Source: Synergistota bacterium (GTDB lineage: Bacteria; Synergistota; Synergistia; Synergistales; Synergistaceae). Taken from it: a DNA stretch of 23,954 nt. Shown here piece by piece: positions 15,677-23,828 of this stretch. The notes under the pieces are model-generated. The model was not told where the DNA came from, ran no database searches, and saw only the letters and a program-made list of their open reading frames with translations. The stretch covers positions 1-23,954 of the forward strand of contig JAEXGR010000050.1 of NCBI GenBank assembly GCA_023450745.1, read 5' to 3'. Position 1 is the first letter of the stretch. Each line of letters begins with the position of its first letter. Both the position numbers and the translations under genes were made by a program.

Positions 15677-15910
15677 CTATACCCTTTCTACCGCCTTGAC
15701 CTCGGGCACCTCGGCGATTACGGCCTGTTCGACCGTCATGCGCAGCGTCTCGAGCGCGAAGGGGCAGCTGCCGCAAGCGCCCTCCATCGCGACATAAAGC
15801 GTGGCGGTGGGTTCGTCGTATCTTACGAAGGAGCAGTCGCCGCCGTGCGACTGGAGCGCGGGCGATACGTGGTTGGCAAGTACTTCCTTGATTTTCTCTT
15901 CTGTGGTCAT
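15677..15910 (-). CDS. NifU C-terminal-domain (Nfu-type) Fe-S protein
   Basis: This is a 77-residue stand-alone NifU C-terminal domain. Its CGSC motif (Cys46-Cys49) in EGACGSCPFA is the signature that binds a [4Fe-4S] cluster at a dimer interface for delivery to apoproteins. The frame is open for 43 more codons upstream into mazG, but the ATG at 15910 has GGAGG 7 nt before it and gives the standard single-domain length. It sits 16 nt after mazG and 15 nt before phoH, and is not a regular member of either ancestral operon. Role as a carrier or scaffold is inferred from the family. Confidence 0.9.
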   Translation of the reverse strand: MTTEEKIKEVLANHVSPALQSHGGDCSFVRYDEPTATLYVAMEGACGSCPFALETLRMTVEQAVIAEVPEVKAVERV

Positions 15911-15926
15911 AAGAATTCCTCCAAAT

Positions 15927-16727
15927 TTATTTATTTTTTGCTTCTTTCCAAAACTCGTCAAGCTCGTCCAGAGTATAATCTTTCCACGGACGGCCGGATT
16001 TTTCAACCGACTTTTCCACATTCCTGAAGCGGGCGGCAAATTTTTCGCAGGCCCGGTGGAGATTTATCTCGGGGTCGATTCCCAGATGGCGCGAGAGGTT
16101 GACGGCGGCGAAGATCAGGTCTCCCAGCTCCTCGGCCGTCTCTTCTTTGCCCTTGCAGCTCATCGCCTCTTTCAGTTCGGCGAGCTCCTCCTCAACCTTA
16201 GCCAGCACGGGGGCGGCGTCGCCCTTCGGCCAGTCGAAGCCGGGCTTCGCGGCGCGCTCCTGTATCCGGTAGGCGCGCAGCAGCGCGGGCATGCCGCGCG
16301 GAATGCCCGCCATATAGGAGGAGTCCTCCTCCTTGCCCCGGCGTTCCGCCGACTTTATCTGTTCCCAGTTGCGGAGCACGTCGTCGGAGTCTTTGACGTT
16401 TACATCGCCAAAGACGTGCGGGTGGCGTCTGATAAGCTTATTGGTCAGGCCGTCCATCACGTTCGCGATCGTAAAGTCGCCGCGCTCCTCCGCCATACAG
16501 GAGATGAATACCACCTGGAGCATGAGGTCCCCGCATTCCTCGCACATGTTCGGAATGTTTTCGTCTTCTATCGCCTGAATGAGCTCGTAGGCCTCTTCGA
16601 TTATATAGCGCCGCAGCGACATATAGTCCTGCTCGCGGTCCCAGGGGCAGCCGTCCGGCGCTCTGAGACGTTTCATCACTTCGACAAGTTTAACAAATTT
16701 TTCCGACATAGATTTTTCTTCCCGCAT
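15927..16727 (-). CDS. mazG: Nucleoside triphosphate pyrophosphohydrolase MazG
   Basis: This 266-residue two-domain MazG removes non-canonical or excess NTPs by hydrolysis to NMP and PPi. The N-terminal MazG repeat has CPWDREQDY, then the metal-binding EEAYELIQAIED helix and ECGDLMLQVVF. The second repeat has KVEEELAELKEA followed by ELGDLIFAAVNLSRHLGIDPE. Both EExxE/ExxD helix pairs are present. Two starts compete six codons apart. The upstream ATG (16725-16727) has GGAGG with 8-nt spacing, and the downstream one only a GGAAG-like site, so the longer form is chosen. It lies 26 nt after mfd, as in the Bacillus order where mazG (yabN) follows mfd closely. Confidence 0.94.
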   Translation of the reverse strand: MREEKSMSEKFVKLVEVMKRLRAPDGCPWDREQDYMSLRRYIIEEAYELIQAIEDENIPNMCEECGDLMLQVVFISCMAEERGDFTIANVMDGLTNKLIRRHPHVFGDVNVKDSDDVLRNWEQIKSAERRGKEEDSSYMAGIPRGMPALLRAYRIQERAAKPGFDWPKGDAAPVLAKVEEELAELKEAMSCKGKEETAEELGDLIFAAVNLSRHLGIDPEINLHRACEKFAARFRNVEKSVEKSGRPWKDYTLDELDEFWKEAKNK

Positions 16728-16753
16728 GGACGATCCCTCCCGCCTGCACTATT

Positions 16754-19700
16754 CTAGCAGATTGACGCGGGATTTTGTTCCTGAATTATCCGCGCGATAT
16801 CCTTAATTCCCGGAAATCCGCCGGGGCCGATGAAGCCGTCAAGGCGCCGCCGCCATTTGGGCGGCAGCGTCAGCCGCTCCCACGCTCCGTCGGGGCGCCC
16901 CTGCAGCACCAGCTCGTAGCGGCTGCAGACCATCTTCGTAAGCCCCAGCTCGTAAGAGGCGCCTTTAATCACCGCGACGTTGAACAGAAAATCAAGCTCG
17001 CTTGGAATCCTGCCGAAACGGTCCTCCGTCTCTTCGCGCAGCGCAAGCGCCTCCGCGAGCGAATCGGCCTTCAGCAGCCGGCGGTAGAGGGTGACGCGCA
17101 GATTTTCCTGCGGCAGATAATCGCCGGGAATGGAGACGGGAAAGCCGATCTCCAGCGCCATCTGCGGCCGGTAGGTCCCCTTTATTTTGGCGATCTCCTC
17201 CGCGAGCAGGTCGCAGTATTTCTGATAGCCGATCTTGCTGGAGTTGCCGTGCTGCGAGATGCCGATCAGGTCGCCGCCGCCGCGTATCTGCAGGTCGCGC
17301 TGCGCCAGCTGGTAACCCGCGCCGAGTTCGTCAAGCTCGGCGATGGCCTCGAGCCGCTCACTGGACTCGACGGAAATATGGACGTCGCTTGGATAGAACA
17401 GAAAGGCGTAGGCCTGCTCCTCCCGGCGTCCGACGCGTCCGCGCAGCTGGTACATCTGGGCGAGGCCGAGTTCGTGCGCGTCGTCGACGATCAGCGTGTT
17501 CGCCGCGGGAATGTCCAGCCCGCTTTCGACGATCGTCGTGCAGACAAGGATGTCTATCCTTCCCGCGGCAAATTCGGACATCGTCTTTTCAAGCGCCGAC
17601 TCCGTCGTTTTGCTGTGCGCCACCGCGATGTTGAACTTTGGGAAGAGGCGCTTGAGCATGACGGCGCGCTCTTGCAGGTCGTTTATTCTGTTATGGACGA
17701 AGAATATCTGCCCGCCGCGGTTCTTTTCGCGCAGCACCGCGTTTTTCAGGAGCTCCTCGGAGAAGGGCCGCACGACGGTGATGACCGGCAGTCTTCTCTG
17801 CGGCGGCGTCTGCAAGACCGACATGTCGCGCAGTCCGCTGATGGAAAGCGAAAGCGAGCGCGGAATCGGCGTCGCGGAGAGCATCAACATGTCGACCCCG
17901 GGCATCGACCTTTTCAGGTGATCCTTGTGCATGACGCCGAAACGATGCTCTTCGTCAACGATCACAAGGCCGAGATCCTTGAATTTTACGTCGTCGGTCA
18001 GTATGCGGTGGGTCCCGATAAGGATGTCCACCTTGCCCTCGCTGAGATCCTGCAAGATTTTTTTCTGCTGCCCAAGGGAGACGAAGCGCGATATCGCCTC
18101 TACGCGTATCGGCGTATTCGCGAATCGGGCGGTGAAGGTCTCAAAATGCTGCTGCGCGAGCAGCGTCGTCGGCGCCATGATCGCCGCCTGTTTTCCCGCA
18201 AAGACCGCCTTGCCCGCCGCGCGGATTGCGACCTCGGTCTTGCCGAAGCCGACGTCGCCGACGACGAGGCGGTCCATCGGCACGGGGCGCTCCATGTCGC
18301 GCTCCACGTCTTCGATCGCCCGAAGCTGGTCGACGGTCTCTTTATAGGTAAAACTTTCCTCCAGTTCGCGCATCATCTCCCGGTTATCGGGAAAGGAAAA
18401 GCCTTTGCTCACCTCGCGCTCGGCGTATATCCGAACAAGTTCCGCGGCGGCCTGTTCCGCCAGCAGCTTCGCCTTTGAGGCGGCCCGCTTCCAGTGCGAG
18501 CCTTTCAGGTTGTCGGCCGCCGGCTCCTGCCCCGGCAGCGGCGACCACGGCGAGATCTTATGGAACTGCATCACGGGGATGAGCAGCCGGCGTTCCTCGG
18601 CGAACTGCAGAATGAGATACTCCTGCTCGCCCTCCGCGGTCTTCACCTGCTCCGCGCCCAGATAAACGGCCACGCCGTATTCGTCATGGACGACCCACTG
18701 GCCGGGAATGAGCCCCGCCCCCCAGTCGCTGGGCGCCCGGTTTTCAATGCGCCGTCTCGCCACCGTGATGCCCGAGAGTTCGAGGTCGGTCATTACGGCG
18801 AATTTCGCGTCGTGGTCGATGAAGCCCTCGCTCAGAATCCCCTCGCAGGCATCAAAGCCATTGAGCCGCGCCCACTGCAGGTTGCGCTCGGCCTCCGAGA
18901 CGACTTTGATCTTGAAACCCTCTTTGAGCAAAGAGAGGCAGTATAGCTCAACCTCTTTTAGTTTGCCCCGAAAATTCGGAAACTGCATGACCGCCATTCG
19001 CGCGGCGCAGTTTTTGACATCCGGAAGGATACGGAGCCTTTTATAGGCGGTGAGACCGGCGCAGAGCTTTTCCCAGGCCTCCCACGGCACGGCCCCCTCG
19101 CGATCGAGGCTCTTCCAGAGCCAGACGGCATTTTCCGCCGTCGTGTCGAGGCCGTGAGGGTCAAAAAAAATCACCCGCATATCCGCGGGAAAATAATTTT
19201 CCAGCACATGGTCGGATTTTGAGACAAGGCTCTGCACCGCGCTCCTGCGGATGGTGCGCAAGCTCTTCTGCGTCTCGGAGACGAAAAAGCGGATGCTCTC
19301 CACCTCGTCGTCGAAAAATTCTACCCGGACCGGATACATGTCCGAGGGGCTGAAAATGTCGACGATACTGCCGCGGACGGCAAACTGCCCCGGCGTCCAG
19401 ACCAGGTCGCTGCGCTCGTAGCCCTTCTGCGCGAGCCAGTCGATGAGGCGGCTGCGGCCGACCTCTTTGCCGCATTCGATCTCGATATAATCCCCGCCCG
19501 TCGAAAAGGGCGCCAAGAGCGAGGCGGGCGTGGCGGCGAGAACGCCGCCCTTGTATTTGAAACCCTCCAGGACGTCGCCGCGCACGATCCGCTGAGCCTC
19601 GCTCTTGGAATCATCCTCGGCCAGTATCATCTCCGGAAGTATCTTTACATTGTCAAATATTCCCAGCTCTTCGGCGTCCGCCGCGAAGTCGCGCGCCTGG

Positions 19701-19864
19701 CGCGCGTCCGGCAGCAGCGCGAGCAGGGGGTATTTTATTCCGCGGCATACCCAAGGACGCATCGCCCCCTTAGAGGCGAGGTGCACCCCCCTGTTCCGCA
19801 GCCAAAGCTCCGCGTCAAGCGCGGCGAGGGAGCTTCCCTGGCCGGTATCTTTATTCTCCGTCAT
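16754..19864 (-). CDS. mfd: Transcription-repair coupling factor Mfd
   Basis: This 1036-residue DNA translocase displaces stalled RNA polymerase and recruits UvrA. UvrB-like N-terminal modules include WTPGQFAVRGSIVDIFSP and VEFFDDEVESIRFF (about 157-195). The RNA-polymerase-interaction domain begins near GQWVVHDEYGVAVYLG (388-403). The RecG-like motor has Walker A GDVGFGKTEVA (Lys542), DEEHRFG (637-643), LSATPIPRSL, TTIVESGLDIPAANT and QMYQLRGRVGR. The C-terminal TRCF domain follows. It is about 110 residues shorter than E. coli Mfd (1148). Walker A lies ~92 residues earlier, while the FFDDE block is near its usual place, so the missing length lies between the UvrB-like part and the polymerase-binding domain. 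The ATG overlaps pth by 14 nt with no strong ribosome-binding site. Confidence 0.96.
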   Translation of the reverse strand: MTENKDTGQGSSLAALDAELWLRNRGVHLASKGAMRPWVCRGIKYPLLALLPDARQARDFAADAEELGIFDNVKILPEMILAEDDSKSEAQRIVRGDVLEGFKYKGGVLAATPASLLAPFSTGGDYIEIECGKEVGRSRLIDWLAQKGYERSDLVWTPGQFAVRGSIVDIFSPSDMYPVRVEFFDDEVESIRFFVSETQKSLRTIRRSAVQSLVSKSDHVLENYFPADMRVIFFDPHGLDTTAENAVWLWKSLDREGAVPWEAWEKLCAGLTAYKRLRILPDVKNCAARMAVMQFPNFRGKLKEVELYCLSLLKEGFKIKVVSEAERNLQWARLNGFDACEGILSEGFIDHDAKFAVMTDLELSGITVARRRIENRAPSDWGAGLIPGQWVVHDEYGVAVYLGAEQVKTAEGEQEYLILQFAEERRLLIPVMQFHKISPWSPLPGQEPAADNLKGSHWKRAASKAKLLAEQAAAELVRIYAEREVSKGFSFPDNREMMRELEESFTYKETVDQLRAIEDVERDMERPVPMDRLVVGDVGFGKTEVAIRAAGKAVFAGKQAAIMAPTTLLAQQHFETFTARFANTPIRVEAISRFVSLGQQKKILQDLSEGKVDILIGTHRILTDDVKFKDLGLVIVDEEHRFGVMHKDHLKRSMPGVDMLMLSATPIPRSLSLSISGLRDMSVLQTPPQRRLPVITVVRPFSEELLKNAVLREKNRGGQIFFVHNRINDLQERAVMLKRLFPKFNIAVAHSKTTESALEKTMSEFAAGRIDILVCTTIVESGLDIPAANTLIVDDAHELGLAQMYQLRGRVGRREEQAYAFLFYPSDVHISVESSERLEAIAELDELGAGYQLAQRDLQIRGGGDLIGISQHGNSSKIGYQKYCDLLAEEIAKIKGTYRPQMALEIGFPVSIPGDYLPQENLRVTLYRRLLKADSLAEALALREETEDRFGRIPSELDFLFNVAVIKGASYELGLTKMVCSRYELVLQGRPDGAWERLTLPPKWRRRLDGFIGPGGFPGIKDIARIIQEQNPASIC

Positions 19865-20435
19865 TTAACCGGAAGCCGTTCGCTTTCGACATCGCCCGGT
19901 CGATATCGCCCTTGAGCCAAAGCTCAAGCGCCTCCCAGGCGGCGTCCTCTATCTTATGCCATTCCCGGCGCTGCTCCGGCGGTATCTTGCCGAGGACCCA
20001 GTCTTTGAGTTCCATCCGCCCGTCGGGAGAGCCGATGCCGATACGAAGACGCGGCACGTCGAGCGTCCCAAGGGCGCCGATAATAGACTTCAGGCCGTTC
20101 TGCCCGCCGGCCGAGCCGCCCTTGCGCATGCGGATGCGGCCAAAAGGCAGCGCGGCGTCGTCCGATATCACCAGAATATCCGCGGGTTCCAGGTTTTGAT
20201 AGCGCGCGGCCTCGCCCACGGAGAGCCCGCTCAGATTCATGTACGTGTGCGGCTCGAGAAAGGCGGCGCGCTCACCGCAGCAAATGACCGGCCCCCAGTA
20301 GGCGCCGCGGAACTTGATCTGCGGCTCCCGCAGACCCAGCCTCGCCACAAAGGAATCGACGATCGTCCATCCGGCGTTGTGGCGCGTCCATACATATTCA
20401 TATCCCGGGTTTCCCAGGCCAACGATCAATTTCAT
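19851..20435 (-). CDS. pth: Peptidyl-tRNA hydrolase
   Basis: This 194-residue esterase recycles peptidyl-tRNAs that drop off the ribosome. The N-terminus MKLIVGLGNPGYEYVWTRHN carries catalytic His19. Asn67 in YMNLSG, the Asp92/Asp93 pair in ISDDAALPFG, and Asn113 in GGSAGGQNGLKSI complete the active site, each matching the usual E. coli positions within one residue. Length is standard. The ATG at 20435 has a weak GGGATGA-like site. It lies about 190 nt after rplY, the only sizeable gap in the glmU-to-glyS series, and just 25 nt past a terminator-like hairpin. Its 3' end overlaps mfd. In Bacillus the orthologue (spoVC) has the same position. Confidence 0.97.
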   Translation of the reverse strand: MKLIVGLGNPGYEYVWTRHNAGWTIVDSFVARLGLREPQIKFRGAYWGPVICCGERAAFLEPHTYMNLSGLSVGEAARYQNLEPADILVISDDAALPFGRIRMRKGGSAGGQNGLKSIIGALGTLDVPRLRIGIGSPDGRMELKDWVLGKIPPEQRREWHKIEDAAWEALELWLKGDIDRAMSKANGFRLNDGE

Positions 20436-20450
20436 GATTCATCATCCCAT

Positions 20451-20490
20451 AAATAAAACAAAAGACGCGTAACATATACTAAGCGTCTTT
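20451..20490 (-). terminator. Intrinsic terminator (or attenuator) between rplY and pth
   Basis: In the minus-strand transcript AAAGACGC (20483-20490) pairs perfectly with GCGTCTTT (20461-20468) around a 14-nt loop. It is followed by TTGTTTTATTT, a good U-tract. It ends about 16-25 nt before the pth start codon. A weak promoter-like arrangement (TTTACG, 17 bp, TATGTT) overlaps it, so pth could be expressed by read-through, by a local promoter, or by regulated antitermination. Confidence 0.65.
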
Positions 20491-20507
20491 AACCGTAAAC
20501 CGCGATA

Positions 20508-20586
20508 TCCGCCGCCCGGGTCAAAAATCCGGGCCATAGGCGCAAAACGGCGGCAAAGCCCGACATCGGCCATAAAGGCCGACGTC
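20508..20586 (-). other. Hairpin-rich spacer RNA downstream of rplY
   Basis: Several stems can form in the minus-strand transcript. One is a 10-bp stem (one G-U pair) with a 5-nt loop spanning 20562-20586, with core TCGGCC. Another is a 6-bp GCCCGG/CCGGGC stem between 20514 and 20534. Two longer-range pairings also exist: CCGCCG (20509-20514) with CGGCGG (20548-20553), and ATAGGCG (20536-20542) with CGCCTAT (20603-20609). The 20548-20553 segment could alternatively pair near 20602-20606. No reading frame here has coding character, and I recognise no known RNA family. Confidence 0.45.
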
Positions 20587-20625
20587 AAGCTGCCGCGCGA
20601 ACCGCCTATATAGTCTGCAGACCGA

Positions 20626-21288
20626 TTATTCCTCTTCCTTGGCCGCCTTGCCCTTGGCAACGACTTCGACTTCCTTGCTCTCCTCTTCGACCGCTTCCGC
20701 CTCGTCGTCCGACGACCGGAGGGCGGCGATGTGAAGAACGAGAATCTCGGGGTCCGTCAGGACGGCGACGCCTTCGGGGACGATAAGGTCCTTCACGAAG
20801 ACTTCGGCGCCCATTTCGAGATCCTTCGCGTCAACGACGATCTCTTCGGGAATATCGCTGGGCTGGACCTCGACGAGGACGAGGCGCGTGCTGTGCGTGA
20901 GAAGTCCGCCCTCTTTGACGCCCTTCGCCGCCTCCGCGTTCTCGACGCGGACGGGGATTTCGACCTTTACCTTGTGGCCCTTAAGGACCTGATAGAGGTC
21001 GATGTGGCGAATCTGGCGCGTAAGCGGATGGCGCTGCACGTCACGGATAAGCGCGGAGGCCGTCGTGCCGTCATTGATCGCGAGTTCGATGAGCGTCGTT
21101 TCTCTATGTCCGCTATTCGCCACCGGGGCGATCGCTTTCGTCAAGACGGTGCCGGCAAGGCCGCTTTTGTAGTCGGGGCCGTAAAGTACCACGGGAGTGA
21201 GATTCTTTGAGCGGATCTTGCGGCAGGCGCCCGTTCCGGTGACTTCTCTCTTCGTGAAGTCGATTTTTACTGTCTGATTCTTAGCCAT
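20626..21288 (-). CDS. rplY: 50S ribosomal protein L25/general stress protein Ctc
   Basis: This 220-residue long-form L25 (TL5/Ctc type) binds 5S rRNA on the large subunit. The N-terminal L25 domain includes the early GTGACRKIR and LTPVVLYGP, and then the strongly conserved HPLTRQIRHIDLYQV. The C-terminal beta domain has EIPVRVENAEAAKGVKEGG and VVDAKDLEMGAEVFVKDL. An acidic, Glu/Lys/Ala-rich tail of about 30 residues ends the protein; such tails are common in long L25 proteins. The ATG has AGGAGG about 8 nt upstream. It follows prs by 63 nt in the classic prs-ctc-pth order and is followed by structured RNA and a terminator. Confidence 0.96.
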   Translation of the reverse strand: MAKNQTVKIDFTKREVTGTGACRKIRSKNLTPVVLYGPDYKSGLAGTVLTKAIAPVANSGHRETTLIELAINDGTTASALIRDVQRHPLTRQIRHIDLYQVLKGHKVKVEIPVRVENAEAAKGVKEGGLLTHSTRLVLVEVQPSDIPEEIVVDAKDLEMGAEVFVKDLIVPEGVAVLTDPEILVLHIAALRSSDDEAEAVEEESKEVEVVAKGKAAKEEE

Positions 21289-21351
21289 TGGTGTTTCCTC
21301 CTCAGTATTTTTTACACTTCTGTTTTTCTAAAACGATCTCCGCATCCGCTC

Positions 21352-22323
21352 TTAACGGAAGAGAATGCTCACTGAATGCTCTGAATGTATCCTCCTAAGC
21401 GCCTCGGCAAAGAGGGGGGCGATTGAGAGCACCGTTATCTTTTCGGTCTTCTTCTCGTCCTTGAGCGGAATGGTGTCGGTCAGGACCATCTCTTCGATGA
21501 CGGAACCTTTGATTCTGTCGATCGCCGGCCCCGAAAGAACCCCGTGCGTAGCGCAGGCGTAGACCGCCTTCGCGCCGCGCTCCTTGAGCGCTTCCGCCGC
21601 CTTCACGATCGTGCCCGCCGTGTCCACGATGTCGTCCACAAGGATGCAGGTCCGGCCGTCGATATTGCCGATGATCTCCATTACCTCGCACTGGTTCGCC
21701 ACTTCGTGCGAACGGCGCTTGTCGACGATCGCGAGGTCGGCGTTGTTGAGCTGTTCCGCAAATTTCCTCGCGCGCACGACGCCGCCGATGTCCGGGGAGA
21801 CCACGGTCACCAGGTCGCTTTCGATCTCCTTCGCGAGAATGCGGCGGAAATACGAAGCGAGCAGGGGAATACCGGTCAGGTGATCGACGGGAATGTCGAA
21901 GAATCCCTGTATCTGTCCCGCGTGGAGGTCCGCTGCGATGACGCGGTCGGCGCCGGCCTTTTCAAGAAGGTTGGCGATCAGCTTCGCGGTGATCGGTTCG
22001 CGGGAACGCGTCTTTCTGTCCTGACGCGCGTAGCCGAAGTAGGGCATGACAAGGTTGACATGATAGGCAGAGGCCCTCTTGAGCGCGTCCACGATGATGA
22101 GCAGCTCAATAAGGTGCTCGTTGGCCGGCTCGCATGTGGGCTGCACCACATAGACGTCTGCCCCGCGAACGCTCTCTTCGATGGAAACGCCGATTTCACC
22201 GTCGGAGAATCTGAATAATTTTGATGCGGAAAGAGGCACTCCGAGATTCATGCAGATATTTTCCGCAAACTGCGGATCTGCGCTGCCCGAAAATATTTTT
22301 ACCTCTCGTAATCCTGCGGACAT
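21352..22323 (-). CDS. prs: Ribose-phosphate pyrophosphokinase (PRPP synthetase)
   Basis: This 323-residue class I PRPP synthetase transfers pyrophosphate from ATP to ribose 5-phosphate, feeding purine, pyrimidine, NAD, His and Trp synthesis. The N-terminal subdomain has KIFSGSADPQFAENIC and VVQPTCEPANEHLIELL. The ATP-binding area contains YFGYARQDRK (95-104). The metal-binding signature runs from DLHAGQIQGFF at 132 to PVDH at 148. The ribose-phosphate-binding PRPP loop is VDDIVDTAGT (229-238). Length is typical. The ATG is preceded by AAGGAGG. It follows glmU by 46 nt, as in Bacillus (gcaD-prs). Confidence 0.97.
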   Translation of the reverse strand: MSAGLREVKIFSGSADPQFAENICMNLGVPLSASKLFRFSDGEIGVSIEESVRGADVYVVQPTCEPANEHLIELLIIVDALKRASAYHVNLVMPYFGYARQDRKTRSREPITAKLIANLLEKAGADRVIAADLHAGQIQGFFDIPVDHLTGIPLLASYFRRILAKEIESDLVTVVSPDIGGVVRARKFAEQLNNADLAIVDKRRSHEVANQCEVMEIIGNIDGRTCILVDDIVDTAGTIVKAAEALKERGAKAVYACATHGVLSGPAIDRIKGSVIEEMVLTDTIPLKDEKKTEKITVLSIAPLFAEALRRIHSEHSVSILFR

Positions 22324-22369
22324 TTTGTTTTCCTCCTTAGTATAATCCCGTAAATATTTATCTTCTTAT

Positions 22370-23767
22370 TTACTTTTTCTTTTTAACTCTGCGCCGGCGG
22401 CTCCAGCCCTCAATATTCGTCTGCTTCGCCCGTCCCACGCCGAGCGCGCCGTCGGGGATGTCGCTGGTGATTACGGAGCCGGCCCCGGTCGAGACGTCGT
22501 CACCCAGAGTGACGGGGGCGACAAGCATCGTATCGCTGCCGATGAAGCAGTCCCGTCCGATCTTCGTCGGGTTCTTCTTTTCGCCGTCGTAATTGCAGGT
22601 TATCGTTCCCGCGCCGATATTCGTATTATCGCCGATTTCCGCGTCGCCGATGTACGAGAGGTGGGGCACCTTCGAACCGACGCCCACGCGGCTCTTCTTT
22701 ATCTCTACGAAACGACCCATATGAGCGTTCTCCAACAGCTCTCCATGCTCGCGCATGAAGGCGAAGGGACCGGCCGAGGCCCGCGGCCCCACGGTCGAAT
22801 CGTTGAGACGGACGGAGCCCTTGATATTCGCCTTCGCATGCACAACCGCGTCGCGGAGCACGGTAAAGCTCCCGATGAAGGCTTCGTCCTCAATAAGCGT
22901 CTCTCCCCACAGCTGCACCGAGGGGTGAATGACGACGCCGCGGCCGATCTTCACCTTCGGGCCAATCCACAGGCTGGAGGGGTCCATGCACTGCAGGCCG
23001 TTATTCATCATCAAATCCGTTACGATGCGGTCGCGCATGATCCGCGCCGCCGCCGCGAGCTGCAGCTGATCGTTTATGCCGAGAAATTCCTCCGCGTGGT
23101 CGGCCTTCACCGCTTCCACCCGGCCGCCGCGGGACTCGATCAGCGCGAGCGCGTCCGGCAGGTAATATTCGCGCTGCGCGTTGGCGCAGGATATTTGATC
23201 TATCACATCGGCGAGAGCCTCGGTATTGAAGATATACATGCCGCTGTTTACCTCTTTTACCGTCCGCTGCTCCTCCGTGGCGTCCTTATGCTCCACGACG
23301 CGGACCCTGCCGCCTTCGCGGATAACCCGTCCGTATCCCGCGGGGTCCTCAAGGTCAAAGCTCAGAAAACTGCAGGCGCTGCCGTCCGCCGCGTGGCGCT
23401 CGGCAAAAAAGGAGAGCGTCTCCGGCTTTATCAGCGGCGCGTCTCCCGCGAGGATCATGACGTTTTCAAAATTACGCCACCAGCCCTGCGCCAGCTTTGC
23501 CGCGTGTCCGGTGCCTCTCTGTTCGGGCTGCCATATTATCGCCGCCGCGGGGAAGTTGTCTTTAGTCCACTTTTCCACCGCCTCGCCCTCAAAGCCTACC
23601 ATAACGGCAATATCCTCAAAGCCGGCGCACTGCGCCGCTCTCAGAGGATAATAGAGAATGGGTTCTTCAAGCATCAGATGTAGGACTTTTGGGGTTGTGC
23701 TGCGCATCCGCGTGCCTTTTCCCGCAGCCAAGAGCAGAACCCCAAACGGTTTTTTTGGCTGATTCAC
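22370..23767 (-). CDS. glmU: Bifunctional GlmU: N-acetylglucosamine-1-phosphate uridyltransferase / glucosamine-1-phosphate acetyltransferase
   Basis: The enzyme acetylates GlcN-1-P with acetyl-CoA and then uridylates the product to UDP-GlcNAc, the precursor of peptidoglycan and lipid A sugars. From the chosen start it has 465 residues (E. coli 456). The N-terminal Rossmann domain opens with LLLAAGKGTRMRSTTPKVLH (11-30), followed by GTGHA (85-89), LAGDAPL (106-112) and VNSGMYIFN (173-181). The C-terminal left-handed beta-helix has hexapeptide repeats, His369 in VPHLSYIGD as the likely catalytic base, and GAGTITCNYDG. The start is GTG at 23765-23767, chosen over a GTG eight codons upstream because AAGGGAG (23776-23782) lies 8 nt before it. 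The tail is basic (RRRRVKKKK). Confidence 0.96.
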   Translation of the reverse strand: MNQPKKPFGVLLLAAGKGTRMRSTTPKVLHLMLEEPILYYPLRAAQCAGFEDIAVMVGFEGEAVEKWTKDNFPAAAIIWQPEQRGTGHAAKLAQGWWRNFENVMILAGDAPLIKPETLSFFAERHAADGSACSFLSFDLEDPAGYGRVIREGGRVRVVEHKDATEEQRTVKEVNSGMYIFNTEALADVIDQISCANAQREYYLPDALALIESRGGRVEAVKADHAEEFLGINDQLQLAAAARIMRDRIVTDLMMNNGLQCMDPSSLWIGPKVKIGRGVVIHPSVQLWGETLIEDEAFIGSFTVLRDAVVHAKANIKGSVRLNDSTVGPRASAGPFAFMREHGELLENAHMGRFVEIKKSRVGVGSKVPHLSYIGDAEIGDNTNIGAGTITCNYDGEKKNPTKIGRDCFIGSDTMLVAPVTLGDDVSTGAGSVITSDIPDGALGVGRAKQTNIEGWSRRRRVKKKK

Positions 23768-23775
23768 TTTTCCGG

Positions 23776-23782
23776 CTCCCTT
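23776..23782 (-). promoter_or_regulatory. Ribosome-binding site deciding the glmU start
   Basis: On the minus strand AAGGGAG lies 8 nt before the GTG at 23767. The alternative GTG at 23791 sits in a hairpin and has no Shine-Dalgarno sequence. Confidence 0.7.
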
Positions 23783-23783
23783 C

Positions 23784-23801
23784 AAAAACACGTTTTCGTG
23801 T
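23784..23801 (-). terminator. Weak hairpin with U-tract between tRNA-Gln and glmU
   Basis: In the minus-strand transcript ACACG-AAAA-CGTGT is followed by TTTTG: a 5-bp stem with a 4-nt loop and a short U-run. A separate run of seven T's follows the tRNA 3' end at once (23820-23826). The stem is short for full termination. It may attenuate read-through from the tRNA into glmU or simply mark the tRNA trailer. Confidence 0.35.
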
Positions 23802-23828
23802 GATACGGCTTGCTTTGCTAAAAAAATA

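Noticed and set aside
15911..16039. The upstream extension of the NifU-like frame
   Set aside because: It overlaps the 3' part of mazG, while a good GGAGG site marks the internal ATG at 15910.
16751..16759. TGCTAGAAT at the mfd stop codon as an internal extended -10 promoter for mazG
   Set aside because: The hexamer is made of the mfd stop codon and the next three bases, there is no -35 box, and mazG is only 26 nt away with operon-like spacing. It could be chance.
16775..18478. A 567-codon plus-strand frame opposite mfd, and a 332-codon minus-strand frame opposite the PBP gene (1567-2565)
   Set aside because: Both are antisense shadows of intact conserved genes, with Arg-rich composition and no start signals.
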